A stretch of 64,000 nucleotides of DNA from the NCBI GenBank assembly GCA_002350805.1, contig DEFO01000008.1:1-64000 (forward strand), written 5' to 3'. Shown piece by piece: positions 8,576 to 18,700 of this stretch. The translations under genes were made by a program, and so were the position numbers. The notes beneath the pieces were generated by a model that worked only from the letters and a program-made list of their open reading frames with translations, was not told the origin of the DNA and ran no database searches. Each line of letters begins with the position of its first letter. Within the stretch, counting starts at the first letter, position 1. This DNA is from Prevotella sp. UBA2850 (GTDB lineage Bacteria > Bacteroidota > Bacteroidia > Bacteroidales > Bacteroidaceae).

Positions 8576-10699
8576 ATGAAGAAAAGAATCACAGCAATCA
8601 TGTGCAGCCTGTCTGTTGCCCTCGTGGCGGCAGCACAGGCTGCTTTTGTAACGAACGATAGCGTGGCCGTGTTCTATCCTGCCGGCTATGATGCCTCTCA
8701 ACACGAGCCGTCGCCCATCTTCGAGCGTCAGCCCGTGGCTACTATGCCCTTGCCTGCCAGTTGGCAGCTGCGTCCGAGCTTCAGTGTGAACAATGGTCAC
8801 AGCGTGGCAACCATCAGCGTTCCTGGCGATGTTGACTTCTATGGTACTGGCGAGGTGACAGGTCCGCTGCGCCGCAATGGCCGCACCATCAGTTTGTGGA
8901 ATGTCGACACCCCCGCCTACAGCGTCGATGGCGGCAGCCACCTCTATCAGAGCCATCCTTGGGTGATGGGTCTGCGTGCCGACGGCAGTGCCTTTGGCAT
9001 CATCGCCGACAACACATGGCGTCAGCAGATTGCCATCACCGACCATCAGGTCACCTTCGAGAGCCAGGGACCGGCCTTCCGTGTGGTCATCATCGAGCGT
9101 GAGAGTCCGCAGGCACTCATGCAGGCGCTTGCCAGTCTCACCGGCACCATGTCGCTGCCCCCGTTGTGGGCTCTTGGCTATCAGCAGTGCCGTTTCAGCT
9201 ACCAGCCCGACACACGGGTGATGCAGATTGCCGACTCGCTGCGTCATTACCGCATCCCGTCGGATGTCATCTGGATGGACATCGACTATATGGATGGCTA
9301 CCGCATCTTCACATTCAATCCCCGTGAGTTCTCCAATCCCCGTCGTCTGAACGACTATCTGCACCAGCGCAATTTCAAGGCGGTCTATATGATCGACCCC
9401 GGAGTGAAGGCAGAGAAAGGCTACTTCGTCGACGATCAGGGCACGGCCGGCGACTACTGGGTGAAGCGTGCCGATGGTCAGCCTTTCGAGGGAAAGGTGT
9501 GGCCGGGAATGTGCCACTTCCCCGATTTCACGCGTCCTGAGGTGCGCACGTGGTGGGCTACCCTTTATAAAGACTTCATGGCTACTGGCATCGATGGTGT
9601 GTGGAACGACATGAACGAGCCTGCTGTCTTCGAACAGCACGAGACCACCATGCCCGCCGACAACCAGCATCGTGGAGGCGACGGTGTGGCTCCCGGTCCG
9701 CATGCCCGTTTCCATAATGTCTACGGCCTCAATATGGTACGCGCCAGTCGTCAGGGACTGCTGCTGGCCAATCCGCAGCGCCGCCCCTTCATCCTCTCAC
9801 GCTCCAACTTCCTCGGAGGCCATCGCTATGCCGCCACATGGACTGGCGATAACCTCTCGTCGCCCGAACAGATGAAGCTCAGCGTCCCCATGACGCTCAC
9901 CCTCGGCCTCTCAGGTCAGCCCTTCAACGGTCCCGACATCGGCGGTTTCTGCGAGAGTGCCACCGGCGACCTGCTGGCCCAGTGGACAGCCATGGGCGTG
10001 TTCTTCCCCTTTGTGCGCAACCACAGCATCAAGGGCAGTGCCGACCAAGAGCCGTGGGCCTTCACGCCCGCCGTGCTCGATGCCTGTCGCACCGCCATCA
10101 ACCGCCGCTACATGCTCATGCCCTACATCTACACCCTCTTCCGTGAGGCCAGTGTCAATGGCATGCCCGTCATGCGCCCCCTCTTTATGGCCGATGCCCG
10201 TGACCGCAGCCTGCGTGCCGAGGACCGTGCCTTCCTACTGGGCGGCGACCTGATGATCACCCCGCGCTGGGCCGATGGCGTGGCACAGCCCCAAGGCGGT
10301 TCGTGGCAGCCCTTCACGCTAGAGAACGTCACCGACGCCTGGCAGGCAGAACTGCGCCAGCGTCCTGGTTCCATCATTCCCCTGGCCAATCTGGCACAGA
10401 GCACCAGCGAGATGCGCACCGACTCGCTCACCCTTCTTCTCTGTATCGACAGCGACGGTAAAGCCCGTGGACAACTCTACGAGGACGATGGTGACGGATT
10501 CTCCTATCTCTCCGGCAATTATCGTCAGCTGACATTCGAAGCAACCCTGCGCAAGCGTGTTCTCACCGTGACGCTCCGTCAGACTGCCGGCACCATGCCG
10601 CCCGTCAACCGTGTGTTGCGTGTCGCCTACGTGAAAAACGGGAAGATGCGATACTCTTCGTGGCAACAGGGCAACGAGATAGTTGTGAAAATGAAATAA
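8576..10699 (+). CDS. Secreted GH31 alpha-glucosidase
   Basis: A 707-residue GH31 enzyme with signal peptide MKKRITAIMCSLSVALVAAAQ. It belongs to a different GH31 branch from the two paralogues at 2413 and 10982. It has the classic alpha-glucosidase motifs WMDIDYMDGYRIFT and WNDMNEP, with nucleophile D345, and the acid/base D425 in WTGDN. NDPE-like and NHS..GSADQEPW signatures follow. It probably releases glucose or isomaltose-type units from alpha-glucans. ATG at 8576 is preferred over the GTG directly before it. The gene follows the GLUG protein by about 25 bases and ends at a strong terminator, so the first half of the locus (2413-10699) is one transcription block. Confidence 0.88.
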   Translation: MKKRITAIMCSLSVALVAAAQAAFVTNDSVAVFYPAGYDASQHEPSPIFERQPVATMPLPASWQLRPSFSVNNGHSVATISVPGDVDFYGTGEVTGPLRRNGRTISLWNVDTPAYSVDGGSHLYQSHPWVMGLRADGSAFGIIADNTWRQQIAITDHQVTFESQGPAFRVVIIERESPQALMQALASLTGTMSLPPLWALGYQQCRFSYQPDTRVMQIADSLRHYRIPSDVIWMDIDYMDGYRIFTFNPREFSNPRRLNDYLHQRNFKAVYMIDPGVKAEKGYFVDDQGTAGDYWVKRADGQPFEGKVWPGMCHFPDFTRPEVRTWWATLYKDFMATGIDGVWNDMNEPAVFEQHETTMPADNQHRGGDGVAPGPHARFHNVYGLNMVRASRQGLLLANPQRRPFILSRSNFLGGHRYAATWTGDNLSSPEQMKLSVPMTLTLGLSGQPFNGPDIGGFCESATGDLLAQWTAMGVFFPFVRNHSIKGSADQEPWAFTPAVLDACRTAINRRYMLMPYIYTLFREASVNGMPVMRPLFMADARDRSLRAEDRAFLLGGDLMITPRWADGVAQPQGGSWQPFTLENVTDAWQAELRQRPGSIIPLANLAQSTSEMRTDSLTLLLCIDSDGKARGQLYEDDGDGFSYLSGNYRQLTFEATLRKRVLTVTLRQTAGTMPPVNRVLRVAYVKNGKMRYSSWQQGNEIVVKMK

Positions 10700-10727
10700 G
10701 GTCATCGGCTACCGTTTTCCTATCATC

Positions 10728-10766
10728 AGAGCGCAGAAAGATACCTGCGCTCTTTTTTTCTTTTTG
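10728..10766 (+). terminator. Strong rho-independent terminator
   Basis: AGAGCGCAG (10728-10736) pairs perfectly with CTGCGCTCT (10745-10753), followed by T7-C-T5. It ends the first block of the locus. Confidence 0.9.
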
Positions 10767-10908
10767 GGGAAACAGTAGAGGGGGTGGAGAGCGTGGTGTT
10801 CAGCAATATTCAGATGATACAAACAGGTCTGTTTTCAATTCTTAACCATCTGATAATCAGGACGGAAAGTCTTATATATGGAAGATGTGACTTATACATT
10901 CCTTATTT

Positions 10909-10942
10909 ATTGATGCGCACGCGAGGAAAAACTGTAATTTTG
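10909..10942 (+). promoter_or_regulatory. Promoter for the second GH31 block
   Basis: A -7 box TAATTTTG lies at 10935-10942, with ATTG at 10909-10912 (spacer 22 bp, slightly long). It lies about 40 bases before the chosen start at 10982 and downstream of the terminator at 10728, so the two halves of the locus are transcribed separately. Confidence 0.5.
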
Positions 10943-10981
10943 CACACAGAACAGAACGACATTAAAAGCATGATACACAAC

Positions 10982-13402
10982 ATGAGAAAACGATTACTCG
11001 CAGGATTGCTGTTGACGGTGCTGACACTAACGGCACAGGCACAGACGGCAGCAGACTGGAATCCTCAGGCCGATCCACAGGCTATGGTGACGTCGGGGAA
11101 GGCGCGCTTCACGGTGCTTACCCCACGTATGATACGTATTCAGTATAGTGCCACTCAGCAGTTTGAGGACCGTGCCACGTTTGCCGTGGTGAACCGCCGG
11201 CTGCCGGTACCCGCCTATACCACACGCGAGGAAGGAGGCTATCTGTATATAGAAACAGAAGCGCTGACGTTACGTTACAAGGTGGGCAGTGCAATTGCCG
11301 CCAGTCTGAAGTCACCCAACAACCTGTGTGTTACCTTCCAGTTGAACGGTCGTGAGGTGATTTGGTATCCTGGTAAGGACGACGCTCTGAACCTGAAGGG
11401 TACGAAGCGCACACTCGACACGGCCAGTGGCGACAATCAACGTCCCGACTTGGAAGACGGTATTGTGTCGCGGGCCGGATGGGCGATCATCGATGAGTCG
11501 CCGAAAACCAAGCGAGGCGACGGCTCGCAGACATTTGCCTTCGAAGGGAAGGTTGACGGCATCGACTGGCTGGCAAAGCCAAAGGACATGAATGCCATCG
11601 ACTGGTATTTCATGGGCTACGGACATGATTACAAGGGTGCCATCGGCGACTATGTGAAAGTGGCTGGAAGACAACCCATGCCACCGCTCTATGTGTTGGG
11701 CTACTGGTACAGTAAATACCAGCGCTATTCGCAGCAGGACTTCCTGGACCTGGCCACCGAGATACGTAATAATGGCATTCCCTTGGATGTGATGATTTTC
11801 GATATGGACTGGCACTTGGACGGCTGGACGGGCTGGACGTGGAACAAGAGTCTGATTCCCAATCCTGAGGGACTGATTCGCTGGATGCACGGCCAAGGCA
11901 TTAAGGTGAGTCTGAACCTGCACCCCGCCGATGGTGTGGGCAGTCACGAGGACCACTTCAGTGAGATACGCTCAGACATGGGACTCACTGGCGACCGTGT
12001 GCCCTGGATGCTGGAAGACTCGACGTTCTACCGCTCGATGTTCAACCACATCATTCGTGAGCGTGAGCAGCAGGGAGTGGACTTCTGGTGGATTGACTGG
12101 CAGCAGAACCTCACCAGCAACTACACCGAGGGCTTGTCGGAGACATTCTGGTGCAACCACGTGTTCTTCAACGACATGCTGTTGAACCGCAAAGACCGCC
12201 GTCCGTTTATCTTCCACCGTTGGGGTGGACTGGGCAGCCATCGTTATCCCATTGGCTTTTCGGGCGATACTTATTCGACTTTCGGCTCGCTGGCTTTCCA
12301 GCCATACTTCACGGCCACGGCAGCCAATGTCTGCTTCGGCTATTGGGGCCACGACCTGGGCGGTCACATGCAGATTGCCGACACCAACCCCGAGCTGATG
12401 CTGCGCTGGTTGCAGTTCGGTGTGTTCTCGCCCATCTTCCGCACGCACGGTGCCAATCAGGCTGGCAACGAGCGCCGAATCTGGAAATACAGCAACTTCT
12501 CCGACATGCTTGAATGTGTGAAGCTGCGCTACGAGTTGATGCCCTACATTTACACCGCAGTGCGCCAGGCCTACGATACAGGGCTGAGCATCTGTCGCCC
12601 GTTGTACTATGAGTGGCCTGAGGAGAACGAGTCCTACCGTCGTGAGGGTGAGTATATGTTTGGAGACGACATCCTGGTGTCGCCCGTAGTAACCGAGTCA
12701 GAAGGCGATGGCCTCACATGGCATCAGACATGGTTGCCTGAGGGCCGCTGGTATGATGTGTGCCGAAACAGGATGATGGAGGGCCGGCAGACCCTGAGTG
12801 ACGAATATGAGGCGCGTGAGATACCCTATTTCATCAAGGCTGGTAGCATCGTGGTGTGTAACCCGCCCATGCAGAATCTGAAGACAGCACCGGCAAAACT
12901 GGTGTTGAAACTAGTGCCGGGCGCCGACGGAGAAACTCAGCTCTACGAAGATGCAGGTGACACACAAGACTACCAGAATGGCGCCTACTGCACCACCGTC
13001 ATCAGTCAGCAGCGCACATCGTCAGGCGTTCAGCTGACCATTGCCCCCCGCGAGGGCAGTTACGAGGGAATGCCCATGGAGCGTGCCTACGAGGTAGTGG
13101 TACTCTTGGCCGAACGCCCTTCCACGGTAACGCTGAATGGCGAGGCATGCCAAGACTGGATCTACGATGACGACACGAAGACGCTGACACTCAATATCCC
13201 CACTTCGTCGTGCGACAGCCGGCTGGAAGTGAGCATCGATAATGCCTCGACGGGCATCGCCTCGACGGGTAGTGTGGAGATGGTGGCCGAGCGATACTAC
13301 GACCTGATGGGGCGCGAGCATCCCCGGAAACCCCACGGCTCGTACATCGTGCGCCGCACATGGAGCAACGGAAGCGTTAGCACGGAGAAACATGTAGAAT
13401 AA
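10982..13402 (+). CDS. Secreted GH31 alpha-glycosidase (copy 2)
   Basis: An 806-residue paralogue of the GH31 at 2413. The start at 10982 (MRKRLLAGLLLTVLTLTAQAQ) gives a standard signal peptide; longer readings run through the promoter. The nucleophile should be D372 in DFWWIDWQQN and the acid/base D429 in GFSGDTY. Long blocks such as RAGWAIIDESP and RQPMPPLYVLGYWYSKYQRY are the same in both copies. Unlike copy 1, it has about 40 extra C-terminal residues ending in YYDLMGREHPRKPHGSYIV, a member of the shared secreted tail. It is followed by a SusE-like gene after 19 bases, as in copy 1, though the repeat tract is missing here. Confidence 0.9.
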   Translation: MRKRLLAGLLLTVLTLTAQAQTAADWNPQADPQAMVTSGKARFTVLTPRMIRIQYSATQQFEDRATFAVVNRRLPVPAYTTREEGGYLYIETEALTLRYKVGSAIAASLKSPNNLCVTFQLNGREVIWYPGKDDALNLKGTKRTLDTASGDNQRPDLEDGIVSRAGWAIIDESPKTKRGDGSQTFAFEGKVDGIDWLAKPKDMNAIDWYFMGYGHDYKGAIGDYVKVAGRQPMPPLYVLGYWYSKYQRYSQQDFLDLATEIRNNGIPLDVMIFDMDWHLDGWTGWTWNKSLIPNPEGLIRWMHGQGIKVSLNLHPADGVGSHEDHFSEIRSDMGLTGDRVPWMLEDSTFYRSMFNHIIREREQQGVDFWWIDWQQNLTSNYTEGLSETFWCNHVFFNDMLLNRKDRRPFIFHRWGGLGSHRYPIGFSGDTYSTFGSLAFQPYFTATAANVCFGYWGHDLGGHMQIADTNPELMLRWLQFGVFSPIFRTHGANQAGNERRIWKYSNFSDMLECVKLRYELMPYIYTAVRQAYDTGLSICRPLYYEWPEENESYRREGEYMFGDDILVSPVVTESEGDGLTWHQTWLPEGRWYDVCRNRMMEGRQTLSDEYEAREIPYFIKAGSIVVCNPPMQNLKTAPAKLVLKLVPGADGETQLYEDAGDTQDYQNGAYCTTVISQQRTSSGVQLTIAPREGSYEGMPMERAYEVVVLLAERPSTVTLNGEACQDWIYDDDTKTLTLNIPTSSCDSRLEVSIDNASTGIASTGSVEMVAERYYDLMGREHPRKPHGSYIVRRTWSNGSVSTEKHVE

Positions 13403-13421
13403 ACAGAAGCGGTAAAGAGTA

Positions 13422-14366
13422 ATGAAGCATACAAATATGACAAATCCAATGCAAAAAACAAAATATATCCTTCTCGCAGTGGCGTTGCTGCTGCCAGTAG
13501 CCATCCATGCCCAAAGCTTTGAAGGCCTGTGGGCCACGGGCTCAGCCCTCGATGGAGGCACCGTACAGCTGACGAAGCGCCCCGACGGACTGTTCCGCTT
13601 TGCAGGAGCACTGAAGGCCGGAGAACTGAAAATCATGACCACCGAGACATTCGTACAGGGGACTACCCAGTTCCTGAAACCCTCGTATGTCGACTCCTAT
13701 CTCATCAACCACGGGCTGCGCTACGGTCTGACGAAGGATGAGAGCCAGGAAGGGTGGGTGGTCTCGTTCCAGGAAGACACCTATAGGTTTCTGGTCGATC
13801 CCGTGAACCGCACAGTAACAGGCGAACTGATGCTGCCGTGGAACGAGGTGCTCATCGCGGGCAGTGCTTTCCTTGGAGGCTCCAACAGTGTCGAGTGGGA
13901 CCGCAATGCCATGCTGCCCTTTACCCGCGACCACAATCAGCCGTATGTCTTTACGTGGACTGGTGAACTAGGAGTCTACAGTGATGTGGTAGAGCCCGGA
14001 CGCTTCAAACTGGAGGGACAGATGACGTGGGGACCGCGAGAGTTGCATCCCTTCGTGCAGGACGAGGACATCCTGCAGGCCTCGCAGATGCGCACCGGCG
14101 GCGACGACACCAAGTGGCGCGTGTCGCAAAACGGCACCTATCGCATCACGGTGAACCTCTTCACGGAGACCATCCATGCCGAGCTGCTCAACCTGCCGGG
14201 CACTACCTCGCCGACAGCTGTCATAGCCACGGAGGACAAACGGCAGAGTGGGGAGGTGGTGAGCGTCTACGACCTGAGCGGCCGGCCGTTGGACAAACCC
14301 CGCAAGGGCATCAACCTCATGCGGATGGCCGACGGGAGTGTGCGCAAAGTGATATGTAAAGAGTAA
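13422..14366 (+). CDS. SusE/SusF-like glycan-binding protein (copy 2)
   Basis: A 314-residue secreted protein homologous to the one at 4756. It shares the opening 'GLWATGSALDGGTVQL', the phrase GELKIMTTE, and the closing DTKWRVSQNGTYRITVNL. The best signal peptide begins at the ATG at 13449 (MQKTKYILLAVALLLPVAIHAQ), so the true start may be there. It has no lipobox Cys. A C-terminal extension of about 60 residues, absent from copy 1, ends in VYDLSGRPLDKPRKGINL, the shared secreted tail. The likely role is glycan binding beside the GH31 and the other enzymes of the operon. Confidence 0.72.
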   Translation: MKHTNMTNPMQKTKYILLAVALLLPVAIHAQSFEGLWATGSALDGGTVQLTKRPDGLFRFAGALKAGELKIMTTETFVQGTTQFLKPSYVDSYLINHGLRYGLTKDESQEGWVVSFQEDTYRFLVDPVNRTVTGELMLPWNEVLIAGSAFLGGSNSVEWDRNAMLPFTRDHNQPYVFTWTGELGVYSDVVEPGRFKLEGQMTWGPRELHPFVQDEDILQASQMRTGGDDTKWRVSQNGTYRITVNLFTETIHAELLNLPGTTSPTAVIATEDKRQSGEVVSVYDLSGRPLDKPRKGINLMRMADGSVRKVICKE

Positions 14367-14415
14367 CAGCAAAAACACGACGGAGCGCCAGCTCCATTTC
14401 AATCCCCCAAAACCT

Positions 14416-15708
14416 ATGGTGAAAAAACTGCTTTCTACGCTGTTCGCTGTCTTTATGCTAGCCCCGGAGGCATTAGCATGGAGCGGCAGTGGCGTCTATG
14501 TGGGAGGGCATATACGAAGAGAGCGCCCTGCCACGATTACTACCCTGAAGAATTCAGGATTCACCTATGTCATCCTGTTCAATGTGAGTGTGGAGGCCGA
14601 CGGTACGCTGACCACCGACGGCGAGACCATCTGCAAGGATGGCGAGTATGTGTTCGATAAGACCCAGCCCCACTACATCGGCGATGTGAAGTCGCTGAAG
14701 GAGTGGCCTACGGCCATCGAGCGCATTGAGATATGCATTGGCGGATGGGGCAACGAGTCGTACAGCCGTATTCGCGACCTCATCAATGCCCACGGCACCG
14801 GGGCCAACACAGTGCTCTATCGGAACTTCAAGGCGCTGAAAGACCAGTTGCCAGAGATAGATGCCGTGAACAACGACGACGAGCACTGTTACGATGTGAC
14901 CACGGCTGTGAGGTTCCATGCCATGATGAAGCAGTTGGGCTACCGCACGACGGTGGCTCCCTATACGAACAAAGACTATTGGCAGAGTCTGGTGTCGCAG
15001 CTGAACAGCGCCTGTCCCGGAGCCTGCGACTGTGTGATGGTGCAATGCTACGACGGTGGCGCCGGCAACCAACCCCGCGACTGGCATCTGGAGGGCCTGC
15101 CCCTGCATGCCGGGCGCACCAACTATCAAACTGATATGCAGACCTCTATCGCGCAGATGCAGACATGGCGCGACGAGGACAATGTCACCGGAGCATTCGT
15201 ATGGGTGTACAACGACGAGACGTGGAACCTCAACCAGTGGGCTTCGGCCATGAACAGGGTGTTTCCCACCAAGACCACCCAGGAACCCGTGCTGTGGCTC
15301 TACAGTGATAATAATTTTGGCGGCTATTGTGTCGCATTGCCCGAAGGGCGTTACGGTACCGGAGAGCTGGCGGCGTGGGGCATCAGCGATAAGGACATCG
15401 CCTCGTTCGAAATGAAAGAGGGATATCGCCTCACAGCCTATACCGCCAACGACCTGACCGGAACCAGCAGAGAGTGGACAGACACCCAATTGGCCAGGAT
15501 GAGCGCCTGGGCCAACCGCATCTCATCGCTAAAAGTAGAGAAGACAGAAGCCTCCGCTGTGCAGATTCCAGGCAACAGTCCGTCGGCAGCCCCGGCGTAT
15601 TTCGATTTGCAGGGCCGTCGGCTGAGCGAGAAGCCGCAGCGTGGTGTCTTCCTCATCAGAAAGGCGGGGACGGTGAGAAAAGCCATTAGTCCTGTACGGC
15701 CTCACTAG
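14416..15708 (+). CDS. GH18-like barrel with beta/gamma-crystallin domain
   Basis: A 430-residue secreted protein. After the signal peptide (about 1-21), residues 25-285 resemble the GH18 chitinase/endo-beta-N-acetylglucosaminidase barrel. The segment D149-A-V-N-N-D154-D-E156 matches the GH18 pattern DxxDxDxE with the third acidic position changed to Asn, and VMVQCYDGG matches the later barrel strand. Residues about 292-376 look like a beta/gamma-crystallin domain (LYSDNNFGGYCVALPEGRY, then YTANDLTGTSREW), often a calcium-binding fold. The last 35 residues (YFDLQGRRLSEKPQRGVFLI) are the shared tail. E156 is kept, so it may be an active endoglycosidase, but a binding role is also possible. It sits with GH97, GH38 and a protease, which fits glycoprotein breakdown. 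Confidence 0.65.
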   Translation: MVKKLLSTLFAVFMLAPEALAWSGSGVYVGGHIRRERPATITTLKNSGFTYVILFNVSVEADGTLTTDGETICKDGEYVFDKTQPHYIGDVKSLKEWPTAIERIEICIGGWGNESYSRIRDLINAHGTGANTVLYRNFKALKDQLPEIDAVNNDDEHCYDVTTAVRFHAMMKQLGYRTTVAPYTNKDYWQSLVSQLNSACPGACDCVMVQCYDGGAGNQPRDWHLEGLPLHAGRTNYQTDMQTSIAQMQTWRDEDNVTGAFVWVYNDETWNLNQWASAMNRVFPTKTTQEPVLWLYSDNNFGGYCVALPEGRYGTGELAAWGISDKDIASFEMKEGYRLTAYTANDLTGTSREWTDTQLARMSAWANRISSLKVEKTEASAVQIPGNSPSAAPAYFDLQGRRLSEKPQRGVFLIRKAGTVRKAISPVRPH

Positions 15709-15765
15709 CATCCTGTTTTCATTAGTATCTCTGGTTTTACTAGTCTCTCAAGTCCTAGCTTCCTT
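15686..15765. repeat. Degenerate CTAG/TTAG-phased tract
   Basis: TTAG or CTAG recurs at 15686, 15705, 15722, 15740 and 15755, separated by CT-rich spacers of 11-15 bases. It begins inside the end of the upstream gene, whose stop codon is part of one CTAG. It recalls the regular 10-bp CTAGG tract at 4667. Confidence 0.4.
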
Positions 15766-15798
15766 CAATACCTGTCACCTAAAAACCATCACAACCCT

Positions 15799-18700
15799 AT
15801 GAACCGTCAACTCGTACTTCTATTCATGATATGGCTACTCCCGTTCACGACAGGAGCAGCCCCCGTCACCCGTCAGCAGGCCCGCCGGCAGGCGCAGCAA
15901 TTTATGACAGACAAAGGTCTCACCTTGTCAGAGCAAGCCGTGAGGCATGCTCCGAAAAAGAGCAAAGGCTCTCAGCCGTCAGACGATGCCTACTACTATG
16001 TGTTCCATGCGGCCGACGACAAAGGCTTTGTGGTGGTTTCTGGCGATGACCGCACTGCACCCGTCCTGGGCTATTGCGACCGTGGCGAACTGGATGAGAA
16101 CCACATGCCAGAAGGACTGCAGTGGCTGTTGCAAATGTATTGCGACCAGATGGACCGGCTTCCCGCATCCACAACGGCACCCTCGGAAGAACCCTCAAAA
16201 GTCAAGGCTGCAGCCACTGCACGCCGGCATATAGAACCTCTGATGCGCACGCTATGGAACCAAGGTCATCCGTACAACCTGCTTTGTCCTCGCTACTATA
16301 ATGATGATGGCACAGAGGGTGACCGTAGTGCAACGGGGTGTGTGGCCACGGCCATTGCACAAGTGATGGCCTACTACCGCTATCCTTCGGCCACAAAACG
16401 GCTCATTCCAGGCTATGTGCAGAAATATCAGACCACTGAGGGCGAGAAACGTGTACAACTGCGAAACATTCCTGCTGGCTCGGTCATCGATTGGGAGAAC
16501 ATGCTCAACAACTATCATGGTGATGAGACCGATGCCCAGCAACAGGCCATAGCAGAACTGATGTACTGGGTGGGAATGGGTTGTAAGATGGGTTACGGAC
16601 CATCGTCGGCAGCCGGCTTCCCCGAGGGCGTGAATGCGCTGGTGAATTATTTTGGTTACGACGATGGCACGCATATCGAGAGCCGGGGTAATTATACCAT
16701 TGCCGGCTGGAACGAACTCTTGTACAATGAACTGGCTATCGGCCATCCTATAGCTTTCGCCGGAACTAATACGGGTGGTGCTCATGCCTTTGTGCTCGAC
16801 GGCTATGACATGGACGGTCTCTTCCATGTGAACTGGGGATGGGGTGGCTTGGATAACGGTTATTTCAGACTTGATGTCTTGGCTCCCGACGATAACAGCG
16901 GCATAGGCGCCAGCCTGACCCCCGACGGTTATAACATGGGTCAGGATGCCATCATTGGCATGCGTCTGCCAGACGATGAGCAGGCTCCTGCCAAGACTTA
17001 TCAGTTGACGGTGAACGACTGGGAAATCCGCAATGGCAACACTTTCTTTGGCAATTATATCAACTGGTCGGGAGTCAGTGCTGACTGGAATACGGGCATT
17101 GGCTACCTGAACGAAGAGGGCAGCATGGTGCTGGTGGGCAGTTACCAGACGGCCCAGCTCAGCCAGGACTTCTATGTGGGGCATGAGTTTACCGTGAGGG
17201 GTCTGAAAGAAGGAACCTACCACATCGTACCTGTCAGCAAGCGCACTACCGACCGTGTTTGGCAGACTCAAGTCAACCCAGACATTCGCTATGTGCTGGC
17301 GGTGGTCGAAGCCGATGGGCATGTCAGTCTTGAGATTCATCCCATTGAAGATGTTGCGATGACGAGCATGTCGTTCCCCGGCAACCATAAAAAAGATGAC
17401 CGACAGGAGGTGTGCGCTGTCTTTAAGAACAATAACAGCAGTGAGGAGTATTTCCATGAGGTTCATCTGTTTGCCAGTCGCACCGCGGAAAAGGGAAACA
17501 GCCGGGGACGTACTGCAGTGAGCATTGCAGCTGGTGGCGAGACTACTGCTACTTTCTTGTTTACTCCTCAGGAAACGGGAACATGGAATGTCTGGCTGGC
17601 TACTGATTATCAGGGTAATGATGTAGTAGGGCAGGGCACCGTGGAGATTACTTCCGACGGTGAGCCGGCGCGTGCCAACCTGCAATATGCTACCCATAAG
17701 GTAAGCAACCGTTCGAATGGTGTGGTCTATGGCGATAAGATGCAAGGCAGTGTCACCATTCTCAACAATGCCAGTGAGCCTTTCGATGGGAATGTGCGGC
17801 TGTGGCTGTTTAAGGAAGGCGTCGATGGTATGTACTATGGTGCTGCCAGCATCTATGTGCCCATGCATATTGAGGCCCGTAAGTCGGCACAGGCTACTTA
17901 TTTCTTCGACCATTTGGATCTTGATGCTACTTACAAGATGAGCATTCTCTATGCCGGTGGTGGTGATATTCAGAATGGTGGGCTTTTGACCATGGGAACC
18001 ACTCGCAAGGGTATCGTCTACTGGCAACAAAACAAAACGTTGGGAGGCATGGCCATGTCGTCGGTTGTAGCTACCCCCACTAATGCGGTGGCCATCGAGA
18101 TGTGCGGCCATGGCAGCTCCATCACGGAGGTGCGCCCCAACGGCAATCCCAACACACTGTACCTGTTTGGTGAGGGAGACACGTGCCCTGACGGACTGCA
18201 AGATGCCAACGTTGTCATCGGACAGCAGGCACAGCGCATCACGTTGACTGATGGATACAATTTCTTGGCACCTGTCTCGTTCACAGCCGCAGAGATATCC
18301 TATACGCGTGAGGCAGAAAAGGATGAGTGGCAGACCATTGCCTTGCCCTTCGCGCCAGCCGCCTTGCCCACGGGGGTCAGCGTGCAGACTTTCGTCCGTA
18401 CCGATGACAGCCAACGTGTCGTTTTCGGTAAGGCTGACACAATGGAGCGTGGCATTCCTTATTTGATGAAGAGTGCGGTGGGAGGTGAAACCACCTTTAC
18501 AGCTACTGATGCAGTGGTATCTTCTTCTGTTGATGTCCCCATGTGTGTTGGAACAGATGAATATCGTTTTTGTGGTACTACTCTGAGAGAGCGGAAGGCT
18601 GATATATTTGTCTGGAAGGCTACTCTGGAAACCTTTGAGGCATCTCCAGCACAGGCACAGATAGATCCGTTCAGGGCATACTTCACGGCTCCTGTGTCTG

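Noticed and set aside
16252..18414. Open frame of 720 codons opposite the C10 protease
   Set aside because: The plus strand encodes clear C10 catalytic motifs. The antisense frame is a by-product of codon usage.
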